From positions 434,001 through 498,000 of the forward strand of contig NZ_JACVOU010000001.1 of NCBI RefSeq assembly GCF_018882205.1: 64,000 nucleotides of DNA, read 5' to 3'. This DNA is from Polynucleobacter bastaniensis (GTDB lineage: Bacteria; Pseudomonadota; Gammaproteobacteria; Burkholderiales; Burkholderiaceae). Below the pieces are notes generated by a model. It saw only the letters and a list, made by a program, of their open reading frames with translations, did not search any database and had not been told where the DNA came from. Below are positions 50,504-59,575 of the stretch, piece by piece (the first letter of the stretch is position 1; each line of letters begins with the position of its first letter). The translations under genes and the position numbers were made by a program.

Positions 50504-51994
50504 TTAAGTTGCAGAATCCTCAGCGGTCACTTTTTTAACTACGCTGTAGCGCACCAAGGTCTTTTTACGTGCTTCATCATGATTAACAACTGGCAGGGGG
50601 TAGTCGCGCCCCAAAAGAATGCCAGCTGCTTCTAGTTCGATATGACCAGATTCCCAAGGCGCATGTATCGATTTTTTGGAGAGCTTGTCTAGTTGAGGTA
50701 AGTAGCGACGGATAAATTTGCCCTCGGGGTCAAACTTTTGAGATTGGGTAATGGGATTGAAGATGCGGAAGTAGGGCTGCGCATCGCATCCTGAAGAAGA
50801 AGCCCACTGCCATCCACCATTGTTAGAAGATAGTTCGAAGTCATTGAGGTGTTTTGCAAAATACATTTCACCCCAGCGCCAATCAATTCCTAAATCTTTA
50901 GTCAGAAAACTGGCAACCACCATCCGTAATCGGTTGTGCATGTAGCCACTTTGATTCAGTTGGCACATAGCGGCATCCACTAATGGGTAGCCTGTTTTGC
51001 CATCACACCAAGCTTTAAATAATTTCTTGGCAGTAGCACCACTTTCCCATTCGATATTGTCATAGTCAGATTTGAAAGCGGCACCTTTAGCAAGGCGTGG
51101 GTGATTGGCCAGAATCATGAAATAAAAATCACGCCAAATCAGTTCACTTAACCAGATTGTTGCACCCATACTGCCAGCAAGCATGCGGCGGTGTGCTTCG
51201 CGCACCAAGCCTCTAATCGAGAGCATGCCAAAGCGAAGGTGGGCGGATAGGTAGCTCACACCTTTGATTGCTGGGAAGTCTCGACCGATTTGGTATTGAT
51301 CAATGCGGTGAAGGAAGTCTTCTAAGAAGCTTTGGCCACCCTCAGGTCCCGGAGGTAAGTAAGCCTCAATACCTGTCGGGCTAAAGCCCATAGATTCTAG
51401 AGATGGGAGGGGTGCCTCTAATGATTTGGGGGTAGCAACTAACTGACCTTTTTTAGGATCGCAGTCATAAGCGGCAATATCTTTTTCTTGTAGCGTCTTT
51501 AGCCAGTTATTTTTATAGGGCGTAAAGATAGAGAACACCGTATTAGAGTTAGTCAGAATCTCTTTTTTCTCAAAAATCACTTGATCTTTGAAAGTCTCTA
51601 ATTCAATGCCCAGTTTCTCCAGTGATTCTGCTACAGATGTATCTCGGGCAATTGCCGAAGGCTCATAGTCATGATTGGTGTAAACGGTGTTGACACCCAG
51701 AGTTTCAGCAATCTTCGGAATGCACGTAGTGGATTTGCCAAACTGAACAATTAGTCCGCCACCTTGCTTGCGTAATTGCTCGTCGATTTGCTGCAGACCT
51801 TGCCAAATAAAGTCTACGCGGCGATCATGTTTGAGGCCACTTGCATCCAGATCTTCGGATTTCAGTGGATCCAAAATATCAGTATCGAAGATAAACGCTA
51901 GCCAAACTTGGTCATTATTTTTTAGGGCGTGATGAAGCGCGGCATTGTCATATAGGCGTAAATCACGGCGTAGCCAAACGAGAGCTTTTTTCAT
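50504..51994 (-). CDS. phrB: Deoxyribodipyrimidine photolyase
   Basis: FAD-dependent blue-light repair of cyclobutane pyrimidine dimers. The 496 residues start KKALVWLRRDLRLYDNAALHHAL (photolyase alpha/beta domain). The FAD domain shows VSYLSAHLRFGMLSIR, WLSELIWRDFYFMILANHP, GKTGYPLVDAAMCQLNQSGYMHNRLRM and NNGGWQWASSSGCDAQPYFRIFNP, diagnostic of class I CPD photolyases. The asparagine at NNGGWQW fits photolyase rather than plant cryptochrome. Useful to sun-exposed freshwater bacteria. Confidence 0.96.
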   Translation of the reverse strand: MKKALVWLRRDLRLYDNAALHHALKNNDQVWLAFIFDTDILDPLKSEDLDASGLKHDRRVDFIWQGLQQIDEQLRKQGGGLIVQFGKSTTCIPKIAETLGVNTVYTNHDYEPSAIARDTSVAESLEKLGIELETFKDQVIFEKKEILTNSNTVFSIFTPYKNNWLKTLQEKDIAAYDCDPKKGQLVATPKSLEAPLPSLESMGFSPTGIEAYLPPGPEGGQSFLEDFLHRIDQYQIGRDFPAIKGVSYLSAHLRFGMLSIRGLVREAHRRMLAGSMGATIWLSELIWRDFYFMILANHPRLAKGAAFKSDYDNIEWESGATAKKLFKAWCDGKTGYPLVDAAMCQLNQSGYMHNRLRMVVASFLTKDLGIDWRWGEMYFAKHLNDFELSSNNGGWQWASSSGCDAQPYFRIFNPITQSQKFDPEGKFIRRYLPQLDKLSKKSIHAPWESGHIELEAAGILLGRDYPLPVVNHDEARKKTLVRYSVVKKVTAEDSAT

Positions 51995-52073
51995 AGCCCC
52001 TATATTAGGGCTAATTAGACCGACCCGCTTGGCTTGCGAGTAATATTCTGCTTATTAAACAGACTGATAGCTA

Positions 52074-52892
52074 ATGGATACATTATTTTTCGTTTTTTCA
52101 AAACTAGTGCAGTTTTGCATTGAGCCTCTCAACTGGCTCATTGGTTTTGTTGCGCTCAGCTTGTTATTTCTGAGTCTTAGAAAACCCCATCTTTGCAAGC
52201 GATTCTTGCTTTTCGCTTTGGCAGACTTATTACTGGTTGGATGGCTCCCCACATCCGAGGTCTTTTTAAGAACTCTTGAAGATAGCGTCCCAAAGGTTCA
52301 GCTTGCGCAGATGTCGGAAGCAGATTTTGGTGGGATCATTATTTTGGGCGGTGCAATTGAGGGTGGTGAAATCGCGCTGGATCGGGGTGAGGTGTCTATT
52401 CATTCCTCAGCCGAGCGTGTGACCAAAGCCTTTGAGTTGATTCGTAAGTATCCTGATCTACCCTTTATTTTTAGTGGCTTCTCTGGGCGTCTAGTGCCTA
52501 TTGGGATGTCCGAGGCGGATGCCTTTAAGCAATTGGTTTTTGAGCAGGGTTTGCCGGATAAAAAGGCTCATTATGAAAATCAGTCCCGCAACACCTATGA
52601 AAATGTCGTTTTGATGAAGCCCATGATCCTGGAGTTGGGTGCGAAGAGTGCCAAAGAGGCTGATATATCCCCTAAACCTTGGCTGCTGATTACTTCGGCA
52701 TCGCATATGTACCGATCAGTAAAGATTTTCCAAAAACAGGGGATTGCGGTAATTCCCGTTCCAGTAGATTACCAAACGGGAAATCGATTGCATTGGGGTT
52801 CCTTTGATCTGATGGGAGGTGCTAAACAGTGGAATAACCTCCTACATGAGATGGTGGGTCTTCTGGCCTACTCGATTACCGGAAAGATCTAG
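52074..52892 (+). CDS. YdcF/ElyC-family (DUF218) envelope protein
   Basis: Membrane protein with a DUF218 domain, related to ElyC, which affects envelope integrity in E. coli. The 272 residues have two N-terminal transmembrane helices (about 10-60) and the DUF218 domain starting FGGIIILGGAIEGGEIAL, with SGFSGRLVPIGMSEADAF, ENQSRNTYENVVLMKP and LLITSASHMYRSVKIFQKQGIAVIPVP. Exact function unknown. Confidence 0.82.
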   Translation: MDTLFFVFSKLVQFCIEPLNWLIGFVALSLLFLSLRKPHLCKRFLLFALADLLLVGWLPTSEVFLRTLEDSVPKVQLAQMSEADFGGIIILGGAIEGGEIALDRGEVSIHSSAERVTKAFELIRKYPDLPFIFSGFSGRLVPIGMSEADAFKQLVFEQGLPDKKAHYENQSRNTYENVVLMKPMILELGAKSAKEADISPKPWLLITSASHMYRSVKIFQKQGIAVIPVPVDYQTGNRLHWGSFDLMGGAKQWNNLLHEMVGLLAYSITGKI

Positions 52893-52924
52893 CCGAGGCA
52901 GAGAGTTCGGTAAAATAAACTCAC

Positions 52925-53590
52925 ATGAACATGGCTAAAAAAGCCCCTGTGGGTCAAGCTGCAAGACCCACCCAGACTTCCCAAGCTTCTGCTGCTGGGT
53001 CCTCAATTGCTCATTCTGCTGATCATCTAGCAAACCAATTCCTGATTGCTATGCCCGGGATGGTCGATCCTAATTTTGCGGGTTCAGTCATCTATCTTTT
53101 TGAGCATACTGAACGGGGCGCAATGGGCTTGGTGATCAATCGTCCGACCGAGCTTGATATGGGTGCCTTATTTGAAAAAATCGAGGTCAAACTGGAGGCT
53201 GAGCCAGTATTTGAGCAACCAGTCTATTTTGGTGGTCCAGTGCAAATCGAGCGTGGTTTTGTCTTGCACGAGCCCACTACAGAGGTGGCTTACAGCTCTT
53301 CCTTGGCCGTTCCAGGCGGTTTGACCATGACAACATCCAAGGATGTGCTTGAGGCCGTGGCAACAGGTTCTGGGCCCAGTAAATTCTTAATGACCTTGGG
53401 TTATGCGGGCTGGAGTGCAGGACAGCTTGAAGAGGAGATTACCCTCAATGGCTGGATCAATGTCCCCTTGTCCCAGCAGCAAATGATTGAGATTATTTTT
53501 GATACCCCTTCTGGTCAGCGCTATGAGCGGACCATGGGCCTCCTGGGATTTGACCCCTCTCATTTATCAGGCGAGGCAGGGCATGCCTGA
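52925..53590 (+). CDS. YqgE/AlgH family protein
   Basis: Conserved protein of unknown function (UPF0301), almost always upstream of ruvX in proteobacteria. The 221 residues begin with a 35-residue Ala/Gln-rich extension, then LANQFLIAMPGMVDPNFAGSVIYLFEHTERGAMGLVINRPTEL, the family signature, and the GGPVQIERGFVLH and YAGWSAGQLEEE segments. A second start at 52931 is possible. It overlaps ruvX by 8 bases. Confidence 0.93.
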   Translation: MNMAKKAPVGQAARPTQTSQASAAGSSIAHSADHLANQFLIAMPGMVDPNFAGSVIYLFEHTERGAMGLVINRPTELDMGALFEKIEVKLEAEPVFEQPVYFGGPVQIERGFVLHEPTTEVAYSSSLAVPGGLTMTTSKDVLEAVATGSGPSKFLMTLGYAGWSAGQLEEEITLNGWINVPLSQQQMIEIIFDTPSGQRYERTMGLLGFDPSHLSGEAGHA

Positions 53591-54008
53591 GGGCATTAAG
53601 AAGGGTGTAGAGCTGACAGTCATGGCTTTTGACTTCGGGACTCGACGCATTGGAGTTGCTGTTGGTAATGCTCTGACCAAAGCTGGCCAGCCCTTAAAGG
53701 TTGTTGAGGAGCCATCTGAGGATGTGCGATTTAGGGTCATTGAGACCCTCATCAAAGAATGGCAACCAAATCAGTTGGTGGTGGGGTTGCCGTGCCACCC
53801 TGACGGTACCGAGCATGAAATGAGTGCCAAGGCTCGCCGCTTTGGCAATCAGCTGCATGGACGCTTTCAGTTGCCGGTGGAGTGGGTGGATGAGCGCTAT
53901 ACCTCTGCTGTTTTAGAAGGTGACCCCGATATGCGAGACAATTTGGATGCCGAGTCTGCAGCCTTGATTTTGGAGCAGTATTTTCTTGAGAAGAATTGGA
54001 TTAGTTGA
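53583..54008 (+). CDS. ruvX: Putative pre-16S rRNA nuclease / Holliday junction resolvase homologue RuvX
   Basis: YqgF-family RNase H-fold nuclease implicated in 16S rRNA 5' processing. From ATG 53583 it has 141 residues: VMAFDFGTRRIGVAVGN with the first acidic residue, NQLVVGLPCHPDGTEHEMS, VEWVDERYTSAVLEG and DAESAALILEQYFLEK. The start is upstream of the yqgE stop, an 8-base overlap that implies coupling; ATG 53622 would trim a 13-residue leader. Followed by pyrR after 1 base. Confidence 0.93.
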   Translation: MPEGIKKGVELTVMAFDFGTRRIGVAVGNALTKAGQPLKVVEEPSEDVRFRVIETLIKEWQPNQLVVGLPCHPDGTEHEMSAKARRFGNQLHGRFQLPVEWVDERYTSAVLEGDPDMRDNLDAESAALILEQYFLEKNWIS

Positions 54009-54009
54009 G

Positions 54010-54516
54010 ATGAATGCAGAGCAGTCCTATCTGAAGTTATTGGATACTTTGAATCAGCGCAAAAAAGCTGGCGATGTGTTTGAGTTGGCTGGTCTTGCAA
54101 TGGGCGGTGCTTGGATAGCAGAGCGCTTAGCTGCAGATTTAAAACTACCTCAATTTGGCGTAATTAATGTGGCTTTTCATCGAGATGACTATGCTGAGAA
54201 GGGTATGACAGCACTTCGAACCGCTAGCACCATGTCTACCCATCTTCCTTTTGAGGTGAATGGTGCAAACGTGATTTTGATTGATGACGTTTTGCTCACT
54301 GGCCGTACGGTTCGCGCAGCACTGAATGAGTTATTTGATTTTGGTAGACCAGCGCAAGTCGAGTTAATGGTCTTAGCTGATCGTGAGAATCGTGAGTTGC
54401 CCATCTCAGCCGATTTTGTGGGAGAGCGGGTGAGCATTCCAGAGAGCCAAATATTAGTTTTAGAAAAAGATGGCGCTGGCAAGTTCAGCTTCCAATTAGA
54501 GGAGCGCGCAGCATGA
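54010..54516 (+). CDS. pyrR: PyrR-type uracil phosphoribosyltransferase/regulator
   Basis: Phosphoribosyltransferase fold of 168 residues with the PRPP loop [21 protein letters not shown] and [13 protein letters not shown] near the start. In Firmicutes PyrR binds pyr mRNA as attenuation protein; in Gram-negatives the role is less clear. I see no obvious antiterminator/terminator pair in the short upstream space. It lies between ruvX and pyrB and overlaps pyrB by 4 bases (ATGA). Confidence 0.9.
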   Translation: MNAEQSYLKLLDTLNQRKKAGDVFELAGLAMGGAWIAERLAADLKLPQFGVINVAFHRDDYAEKGMTALRTASTMSTHLPFEVNGANVILIDDVLLTGRTVRAALNELFDFGRPAQVELMVLADRENRELPISADFVGERVSIPESQILVLEKDGAGKFSFQLEERAA

Positions 54517-55493
54517 GCGGAATTAATGATTTAGTAAACGCCCCAGTAAATCAATTTAATGCCGCTGGTGAGTTAACTCACTTGCTAACTTTAGAAGGTT
54601 TGCCAAAAGAGCAAATCCTGCACATCCTTGATACCGCACAACAGTTTGTGAGTGTGATGGATCCTGCGAGAGAAGTGAAAAAAGTACCACTCCTTCGTGG
54701 CAAGAGCGTATTCAATCTGTTCTTTGAAAACTCTACCCGCACTCGAACTACCTTTGAAATTGCCGCTAAACGTTTATCGGCGGATGTCATTAATTTAGAT
54801 ATCTCCACATCTTCAACTGCCAAAGGCGAAAGTCTCTTAGATACCATTGATAACTTAGTGGCAATGCAGGCGGATATTTTTGTAGTACGCCATGGTATTT
54901 CGAGGGCTCCTATTCAAATTGCACAACATGTGCCTGCGCATGTGCACGTAGTGAATGCTGGTGATGGTAGTCATCAGCATCCGACTCAAGGCTTGCTAGA
55001 TATGTATACGATGCGCCACTTCAAAAAAGATTTTAGTATTTTGAAGGTTGCCATCGTAGGTGATATTGTTCATAGCAGAGTTGCAAAATCGAATATTTGC
55101 GCTTTGAGGACTTTGGGTTGCACGGACATTCGTGCGATTGGTCCTGAGAGTCTTTTGCCAAGCGATTTAGATATGCTGGGAGTAAAGGTTTTCCACAGCA
55201 TGGAAGATGGTTTAAAAGGTGTTGATGTTGTTATGACATTGCGTATTCAGAAAGAGCGCATGAAAGCAGGCCAGGTTCCAGAGGGTGATGCTTTCTTTAA
55301 AGAGTATGGTTTAACTCCTACACGCCTAGCCTTAGCCAAACCTGATGCTATCGTGATGCATCCAGGCCCAATGAATCGCGGCGTAGAAATTGATTCTGTT
55401 GTGGCCGATGGCCCTCAGTCAGTCATCCTCAATCAAGTCACTTTTGGTATTGCGGTGCGGATGGCGGTGATGTCTATCGTTGCTGGCAACTAG
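54513..55493 (+). CDS. pyrB: Aspartate carbamoyltransferase catalytic subunit
   Basis: Condenses aspartate and carbamoyl phosphate in pyrimidine synthesis. The 326 residues have the carbamoyl-phosphate motif [19 protein letters not shown], the [13 protein letters not shown] loop, [27 protein letters not shown], and [13 protein letters not shown] near the end. In related genomes a pyrC-like dihydroorotase often follows; here the next gene is a glycosyltransferase. Confidence 0.96.
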   Translation: MSGINDLVNAPVNQFNAAGELTHLLTLEGLPKEQILHILDTAQQFVSVMDPAREVKKVPLLRGKSVFNLFFENSTRTRTTFEIAAKRLSADVINLDISTSSTAKGESLLDTIDNLVAMQADIFVVRHGISRAPIQIAQHVPAHVHVVNAGDGSHQHPTQGLLDMYTMRHFKKDFSILKVAIVGDIVHSRVAKSNICALRTLGCTDIRAIGPESLLPSDLDMLGVKVFHSMEDGLKGVDVVMTLRIQKERMKAGQVPEGDAFFKEYGLTPTRLALAKPDAIVMHPGPMNRGVEIDSVVADGPQSVILNQVTFGIAVRMAVMSIVAGN

Positions 55494-55517
55494 TCGCCAT
55501 TACGAACAATTGAGCCA

Positions 55518-56858
55518 ATGCAAAAAAAGAACTGGTTAATCCTGTCGCATGGTTTCAATATGGATGGTCGCGCATCAAGCCTCACCATCACTGACAAGAT
55601 CCCTTACCTATTAGATGCCGGTATCAAACCGCATGTTTTTAGCGCCATTACCGGTTTTAAAGATGCCCGCTTCCCACATCGGCAATTTCTAGCTTGGGGT
55701 CCAGCAGCTTTTCGTTTTGATTTTCGGCATTGGATTGCAAATCAATATGGGCGCGGACTTTTTTATAAGCTTACTACCGGCTTAGTCTCACTAGTGCTTG
55801 CCCCGTTTATTGCGCTGGAGAAATTCTTTCTTGGTTACTCTAGTCAATGGTCTTGGGCAATGCCAGCCTATGCACATAGCTTGAAGTTAATCAGGGATGG
55901 TAAGGTCGATTTAATCTATTCAACTGGTGGCGCTTGGTCAGCGCACTTAGCAGGTTTATGGCTCAAGAAAAAAACTGGACTACCTTGGATTGTGGAAATT
56001 CATGATCCATTGGTCATTCGTAGCGGCCCTAATGATCCAGGATTTGATAAGCCCAAAAACCGCGATGCACAATTTCGTCAATATCTAGAAAAGCAGATTT
56101 GCCAATATGCAGATTTAGTTTGGTGGTTTACGGACGGCGCTTTGCATTACGCAAAGATACGTAATCCAAGTCTCAATACACCAAATAACACCCATGGTTT
56201 TATGGTTCTTCCTGGCGCTAAGCCACCAGGGGGATTGAGTAAGTCGAAGATGCATCTGTATTCAGACCATCTGAATCTATGCCACTTTGGATCTCTGGCT
56301 AATGATCGCTCTCTCTCAATCATCCTGAACGCACTTGTCCCATTATTTCAGAAATTTCCTGAAGCTAGGCAGCAGATTCGGGTTCACGCTTATGGTGCGC
56401 CTTTGGATCCACTAACAACTGAGTCAATTAAAAAACTACAGTTCGAAGATGTATTACTGGCCCATGGTCGATTAGAGAAAGACTCGGTAACTGGTAAATC
56501 TGGCAGAGAGCGTGTAGTAGAAAAGATGCAATCTGCAGATGTTCTGATTCTTCTTCATGGTAATGATGAGTGGTGTGCTGAGTACATTCCTTCTAAGCTC
56601 TACGACTATCTTTGGACTGGACGTCCGATTTGGGGCATCACACATCGCAATCCTCAACTCGATCAGATGTTGCTAGAGCGGTCGGCTTACTTATGTTCTC
56701 AGAGCGATACCAAGGCTGTTGAACTTGCTGTGGAAAGAATTTGGTTAGATTGGAGAAGTAGGAGGCTAGTTGAACCTCAGTGGTTGCCGGTGGGTGTCGA
56801 TCAGGCTGCGTATAGAATACTTTCAGAAGTTCAAGAAAAAACTGAAAGAAGCGCTTGA
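55518..56858 (+). CDS. GT-B glycosyltransferase-like protein
   Basis: Probable nucleotide-sugar-dependent glycosyltransferase for a surface glycan. The 446 residues start NWLILSHGFNMDGRASSLTITDKIPYLL, a GT4-like N-terminal domain, with LPWIVEIHDPLVIRSGP in the middle and a GT-B C-terminal half: VLILLHGNDEWCAEYIPSKLYDYLWTGRPIWGIT, where the Glu-containing IPSKLYDYL motif is the usual donor-site region. Sugar and acceptor unknown. First gene of the glycan locus; overlaps the next by 4 bases. Confidence 0.75.
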   Translation: MQKKNWLILSHGFNMDGRASSLTITDKIPYLLDAGIKPHVFSAITGFKDARFPHRQFLAWGPAAFRFDFRHWIANQYGRGLFYKLTTGLVSLVLAPFIALEKFFLGYSSQWSWAMPAYAHSLKLIRDGKVDLIYSTGGAWSAHLAGLWLKKKTGLPWIVEIHDPLVIRSGPNDPGFDKPKNRDAQFRQYLEKQICQYADLVWWFTDGALHYAKIRNPSLNTPNNTHGFMVLPGAKPPGGLSKSKMHLYSDHLNLCHFGSLANDRSLSIILNALVPLFQKFPEARQQIRVHAYGAPLDPLTTESIKKLQFEDVLLAHGRLEKDSVTGKSGRERVVEKMQSADVLILLHGNDEWCAEYIPSKLYDYLWTGRPIWGITHRNPQLDQMLLERSAYLCSQSDTKAVELAVERIWLDWRSRRLVEPQWLPVGVDQAAYRILSEVQEKTERSA

Positions 56859-57757
56859 AAGATTTAGTTCTCTACTGCAAGTCATATCGCCGAGATTTTC
56901 TCCGCTTAAAGCGTTTGCTGGCCTCAGTCAGTCGAAATAACTTCGATCAGATACCGTTTTATATCTCTACTCCGGAGGATCAATATCAGGATTTAGTTTC
57001 TGTACTAGGGGGGACTAAAGGTTTTTATTGGGTATCTGACGAGTCGATTATTGCTTCAAACCCTCGCATTTCTGCCGGCATTGAAAAAACAAGATCTGGA
57101 GGTCTCAGTCAGCAGGCTATTAAGTCGGAGTTTTGGCGCCTTGGCCTAGCTGAAAATTATGTCTGTTTGGATTCTGACTGTATCTTTATCAAAGATTTCA
57201 AAAAAACAGACTTTGTAAGTTCGGATGGATATCCCTATACCGTTATCTATCAGAATAAAGAGTTTTATCAGCTATCCATTAATCGTAAGCAGGATAGAGT
57301 TGAGTCTAATCTTCGCCAAGAGGGTGATCGGGTCAAAGCATTATTTTCTAGAGTTGGCCCAAACTACTATTGCCCGTGCCCACCATTTATCTGGTCCGCC
57401 AAGGTTTGGGAATCGTTGGATCTGCAATATTTGCAGCCCAAGGGCCTTACTTTCTGGGATATCTCAAGTGAAGATCATCCTGAAACATTGCTTTACCTTG
57501 AGGCTTTATTGAATTATCGTGCGATACCTTTGCATCCCATTGAGCAGTTATTTAGAATTTATTACTACGATTGGCAATACTATCTTTTGCGCAGAATGGG
57601 TGAAACAGAAGATAAGCTAAAGGCTAATTATTTAGGTGTGATCTATCAATCCAATTGGGACTTCGGGATGGATTTTGGTATCAGCTCAAAATCCATCGCC
57701 TCCCGCGCTCTTCGTTGCATAAAGCGTTTTGGGCGTTACTTACAAAGCTATTTCTAA
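56855..57757 (+). CDS. Glycosyltransferase-like protein (DUF6492-type)
   Basis: Probable GT-A-fold transferase of 300 residues. It begins at a TTG overlapping the preceding stop (TTGA). The segment NYVCLDSDCIFIKDF has the DxD-like acidic cluster expected of metal-dependent GT-A enzymes, and ISSEDHPETLLYLEALLNYR later resembles a substrate-side acidic region. Resemblance to DUF6492 proteins is by eye. Substrate unknown; context points to O-antigen or capsule. Confidence 0.62.
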   Translation: MKDLVLYCKSYRRDFLRLKRLLASVSRNNFDQIPFYISTPEDQYQDLVSVLGGTKGFYWVSDESIIASNPRISAGIEKTRSGGLSQQAIKSEFWRLGLAENYVCLDSDCIFIKDFKKTDFVSSDGYPYTVIYQNKEFYQLSINRKQDRVESNLRQEGDRVKALFSRVGPNYYCPCPPFIWSAKVWESLDLQYLQPKGLTFWDISSEDHPETLLYLEALLNYRAIPLHPIEQLFRIYYYDWQYYLLRRMGETEDKLKANYLGVIYQSNWDFGMDFGISSKSIASRALRCIKRFGRYLQSYF

Positions 57758-57761
57758 TTAA

Positions 57762-58493
57762 ATGAATCAACTTCGACTGCAAGTCCAAATTTTAGTGATT
57801 TCACTGAAAAAATCTCTTGATCGCAGGAAGCAGGTAGAGCAAGAGATGCAAAAAATTTCTTTGCATTGGGCTTTCTTGAGTGCTATCGATGGCTCGGCTC
57901 TGGATGTTCCGCCGGCTGAATATAAACCAAATAAAGTAAAAATATTACAAGGATATGCCTTAACTCCTAATGAAATTGGATGCTATTTATCCCATAAGGA
58001 GGGTTGGAAGCGTTGTGTAGAAAAGAATGTACCCACTTTAATATTGGAGGATGACTTTGTTTTATCTTCTGATTTTGAGGCGACCTTAAGCGTCCTGCTA
58101 AATGAAGTTACTGAATGGAGCTTTGTTAGGTTGCAAGGTTTGTACGAAGTCCCCTTTAAGAAGGTGCTTGAGCAATCAGGATGCACTTTAGTTAAGAATC
58201 AGGGGGATGCAGTGGGGGCAACAGCTTATCTTTTAAAGCCACAAGTTGCAGCGCAGTTATTACAGCACTCTGTCGATATTTACGAACCCGTAGATCATTT
58301 TTTGGAACATTACCAAAAGCATGGCATCGAATTTCTTGCTATTCGACCCTATCCTGTTGACATTACTCGGGCCAAATCTACGATTGCAGATCGATCAGAG
58401 CGGATGCCCATTAAAGGATTGCAAAAGTACATTAGGTCTATTGCTCGTGCGTTAGATAGAGCATTTGGCAAACAGCCTTGGTTTCCAAAGTAG
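57762..58493 (+). CDS. Glycosyltransferase family 25 (LPS biosynthesis)
   Basis: GT25-type transferase of lipopolysaccharide or glycan synthesis, 243 residues. The family pattern is visible: VISLKKSLDRRKQVEQEMQ near the N-terminus, SAIDGSAL, LTPNEIGCYLSHKEGWKRCVEKNVPTLILEDDFVL with the acidic EDDF motif, and GATAYLLKPQVAAQLLQ. It converges on the next gene with only 11 bases between. Confidence 0.87.
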   Translation: MNQLRLQVQILVISLKKSLDRRKQVEQEMQKISLHWAFLSAIDGSALDVPPAEYKPNKVKILQGYALTPNEIGCYLSHKEGWKRCVEKNVPTLILEDDFVLSSDFEATLSVLLNEVTEWSFVRLQGLYEVPFKKVLEQSGCTLVKNQGDAVGATAYLLKPQVAAQLLQHSVDIYEPVDHFLEHYQKHGIEFLAIRPYPVDITRAKSTIADRSERMPIKGLQKYIRSIARALDRAFGKQPWFPK

Positions 58494-58504
58494 ACCCTCG
58501 GAGA

Positions 58505-59563
58505 TTAAGAGTAAAGCTTCTTTTGTAAGTTACATAGTTTGCGCTCAAGGCGATACTTCTGAATCATTATTTTATCTATAGGTGAGAGCGATATTTGCGA
58601 GAGCTTTCCCCCGTAGATAAAAACATTATTAAATTGATTCATGATTTCATCGGGTGAAAATTTTTGGGAATAGGCATCCCAATTTTTTTGATATTGAAAT
58701 TGTTGATTGAAGTTTAGAAAAATTTCTGCCAACTCTTTTTTTCCTTTATATAAAATCGCCTTATCCCCAAGAATTTCAATGTGACTACGTTGTGGTGACA
58801 TCGCATAAGTAATAACTGGCTTTCCTTTAATTGAGAATTCACCACATGCAAGCCCAAAACTTTCGCCAATCCCTCTTGCATGAATCATGCCATCACATGT
58901 ATTAATGAATTTCACTTTGAAAAAAAGATCTGAATTTCCTGGTAAAAATATCAAACGCTCATGCTTTGCAAACGGCTCAATATTCATGAATAAAAAATAG
59001 AGGTCTGAGCGATTTTCCAGTGCCTTAACTACCTCTTGCTTTGCAAAATTAAGATTAAAACTGTCTTCTCCCCCATAGCAACCTAATACAGTTGCATTCA
59101 TTGGAATGCCAATTTCGCCCCGTAAATTACCTTCATAATCTGGTAACTTAATCATATGAGATACGGATGGGATTTTATTATTCGAATATTCTTTGGAAAG
59201 CCATTCAGAGACAAAAGCATATTTATCCCCATGAAATTGTTCTGGCTTTGTGGGGAAAACCGCATGTATTAGGGTTGGTGAGCTTTCGCAAATAGCGTCA
59301 TCACGTTCGCCAGATTTTATAAAGTAAGTGAGGTCAATTTTTTCTTGTTCAATTAATTGGTTTAGCTGTTTCTGTCCCTCATACGGGAGTAATTTAAAGT
59401 GTTTAGAAAACTTTTCGAAAACAGATTGATTAATTGGATAATTTTTTCGAAAAAAAATCACTGACTCGTGGCAGAGTAGCGTTTGATTATGTAACGCATA
59501 GTCATATAAGGCAATTTCAGTTCCTCGAAGCGAAAGGCTGTTGGTGTGGAAGCCGATTTTCAT
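58505..59563 (-). CDS. GT4-like glycosyltransferase, unassigned
   Basis: AT-rich gene for a 352-residue protein that looks like a GT-B glycosyltransferase. KIGFHTNSLSLRGTEIALYDYA matches the start of the N-terminal Rossmann domain, and GMIHARGIGESFGLACGEFSIKGKPVITY resembles the GT4 donor site, where the glutamate of EX7E-type enzymes lies. The middle part (FISEW-like FVSEWLSKEY) is typical. I cannot assign a family with certainty. It lies on the minus strand against the neighbouring genes and its base composition is more AT-rich than the core genes. Confidence 0.62.
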   Translation of the reverse strand: MKIGFHTNSLSLRGTEIALYDYALHNQTLLCHESVIFFRKNYPINQSVFEKFSKHFKLLPYEGQKQLNQLIEQEKIDLTYFIKSGERDDAICESSPTLIHAVFPTKPEQFHGDKYAFVSEWLSKEYSNNKIPSVSHMIKLPDYEGNLRGEIGIPMNATVLGCYGGEDSFNLNFAKQEVVKALENRSDLYFLFMNIEPFAKHERLIFLPGNSDLFFKVKFINTCDGMIHARGIGESFGLACGEFSIKGKPVITYAMSPQRSHIEILGDKAILYKGKKELAEIFLNFNQQFQYQKNWDAYSQKFSPDEIMNQFNNVFIYGGKLSQISLSPIDKIMIQKYRLERKLCNLQKKLYS

Positions 59564-59575
59564 GAGAACCTCTTC

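Noticed and set aside
53487..53582. N-terminal extension of ruvX by 32 residues
   Set aside because: It overlaps yqgE for about 100 bases and lies before the ATG at 53583, which gives the normal family start.
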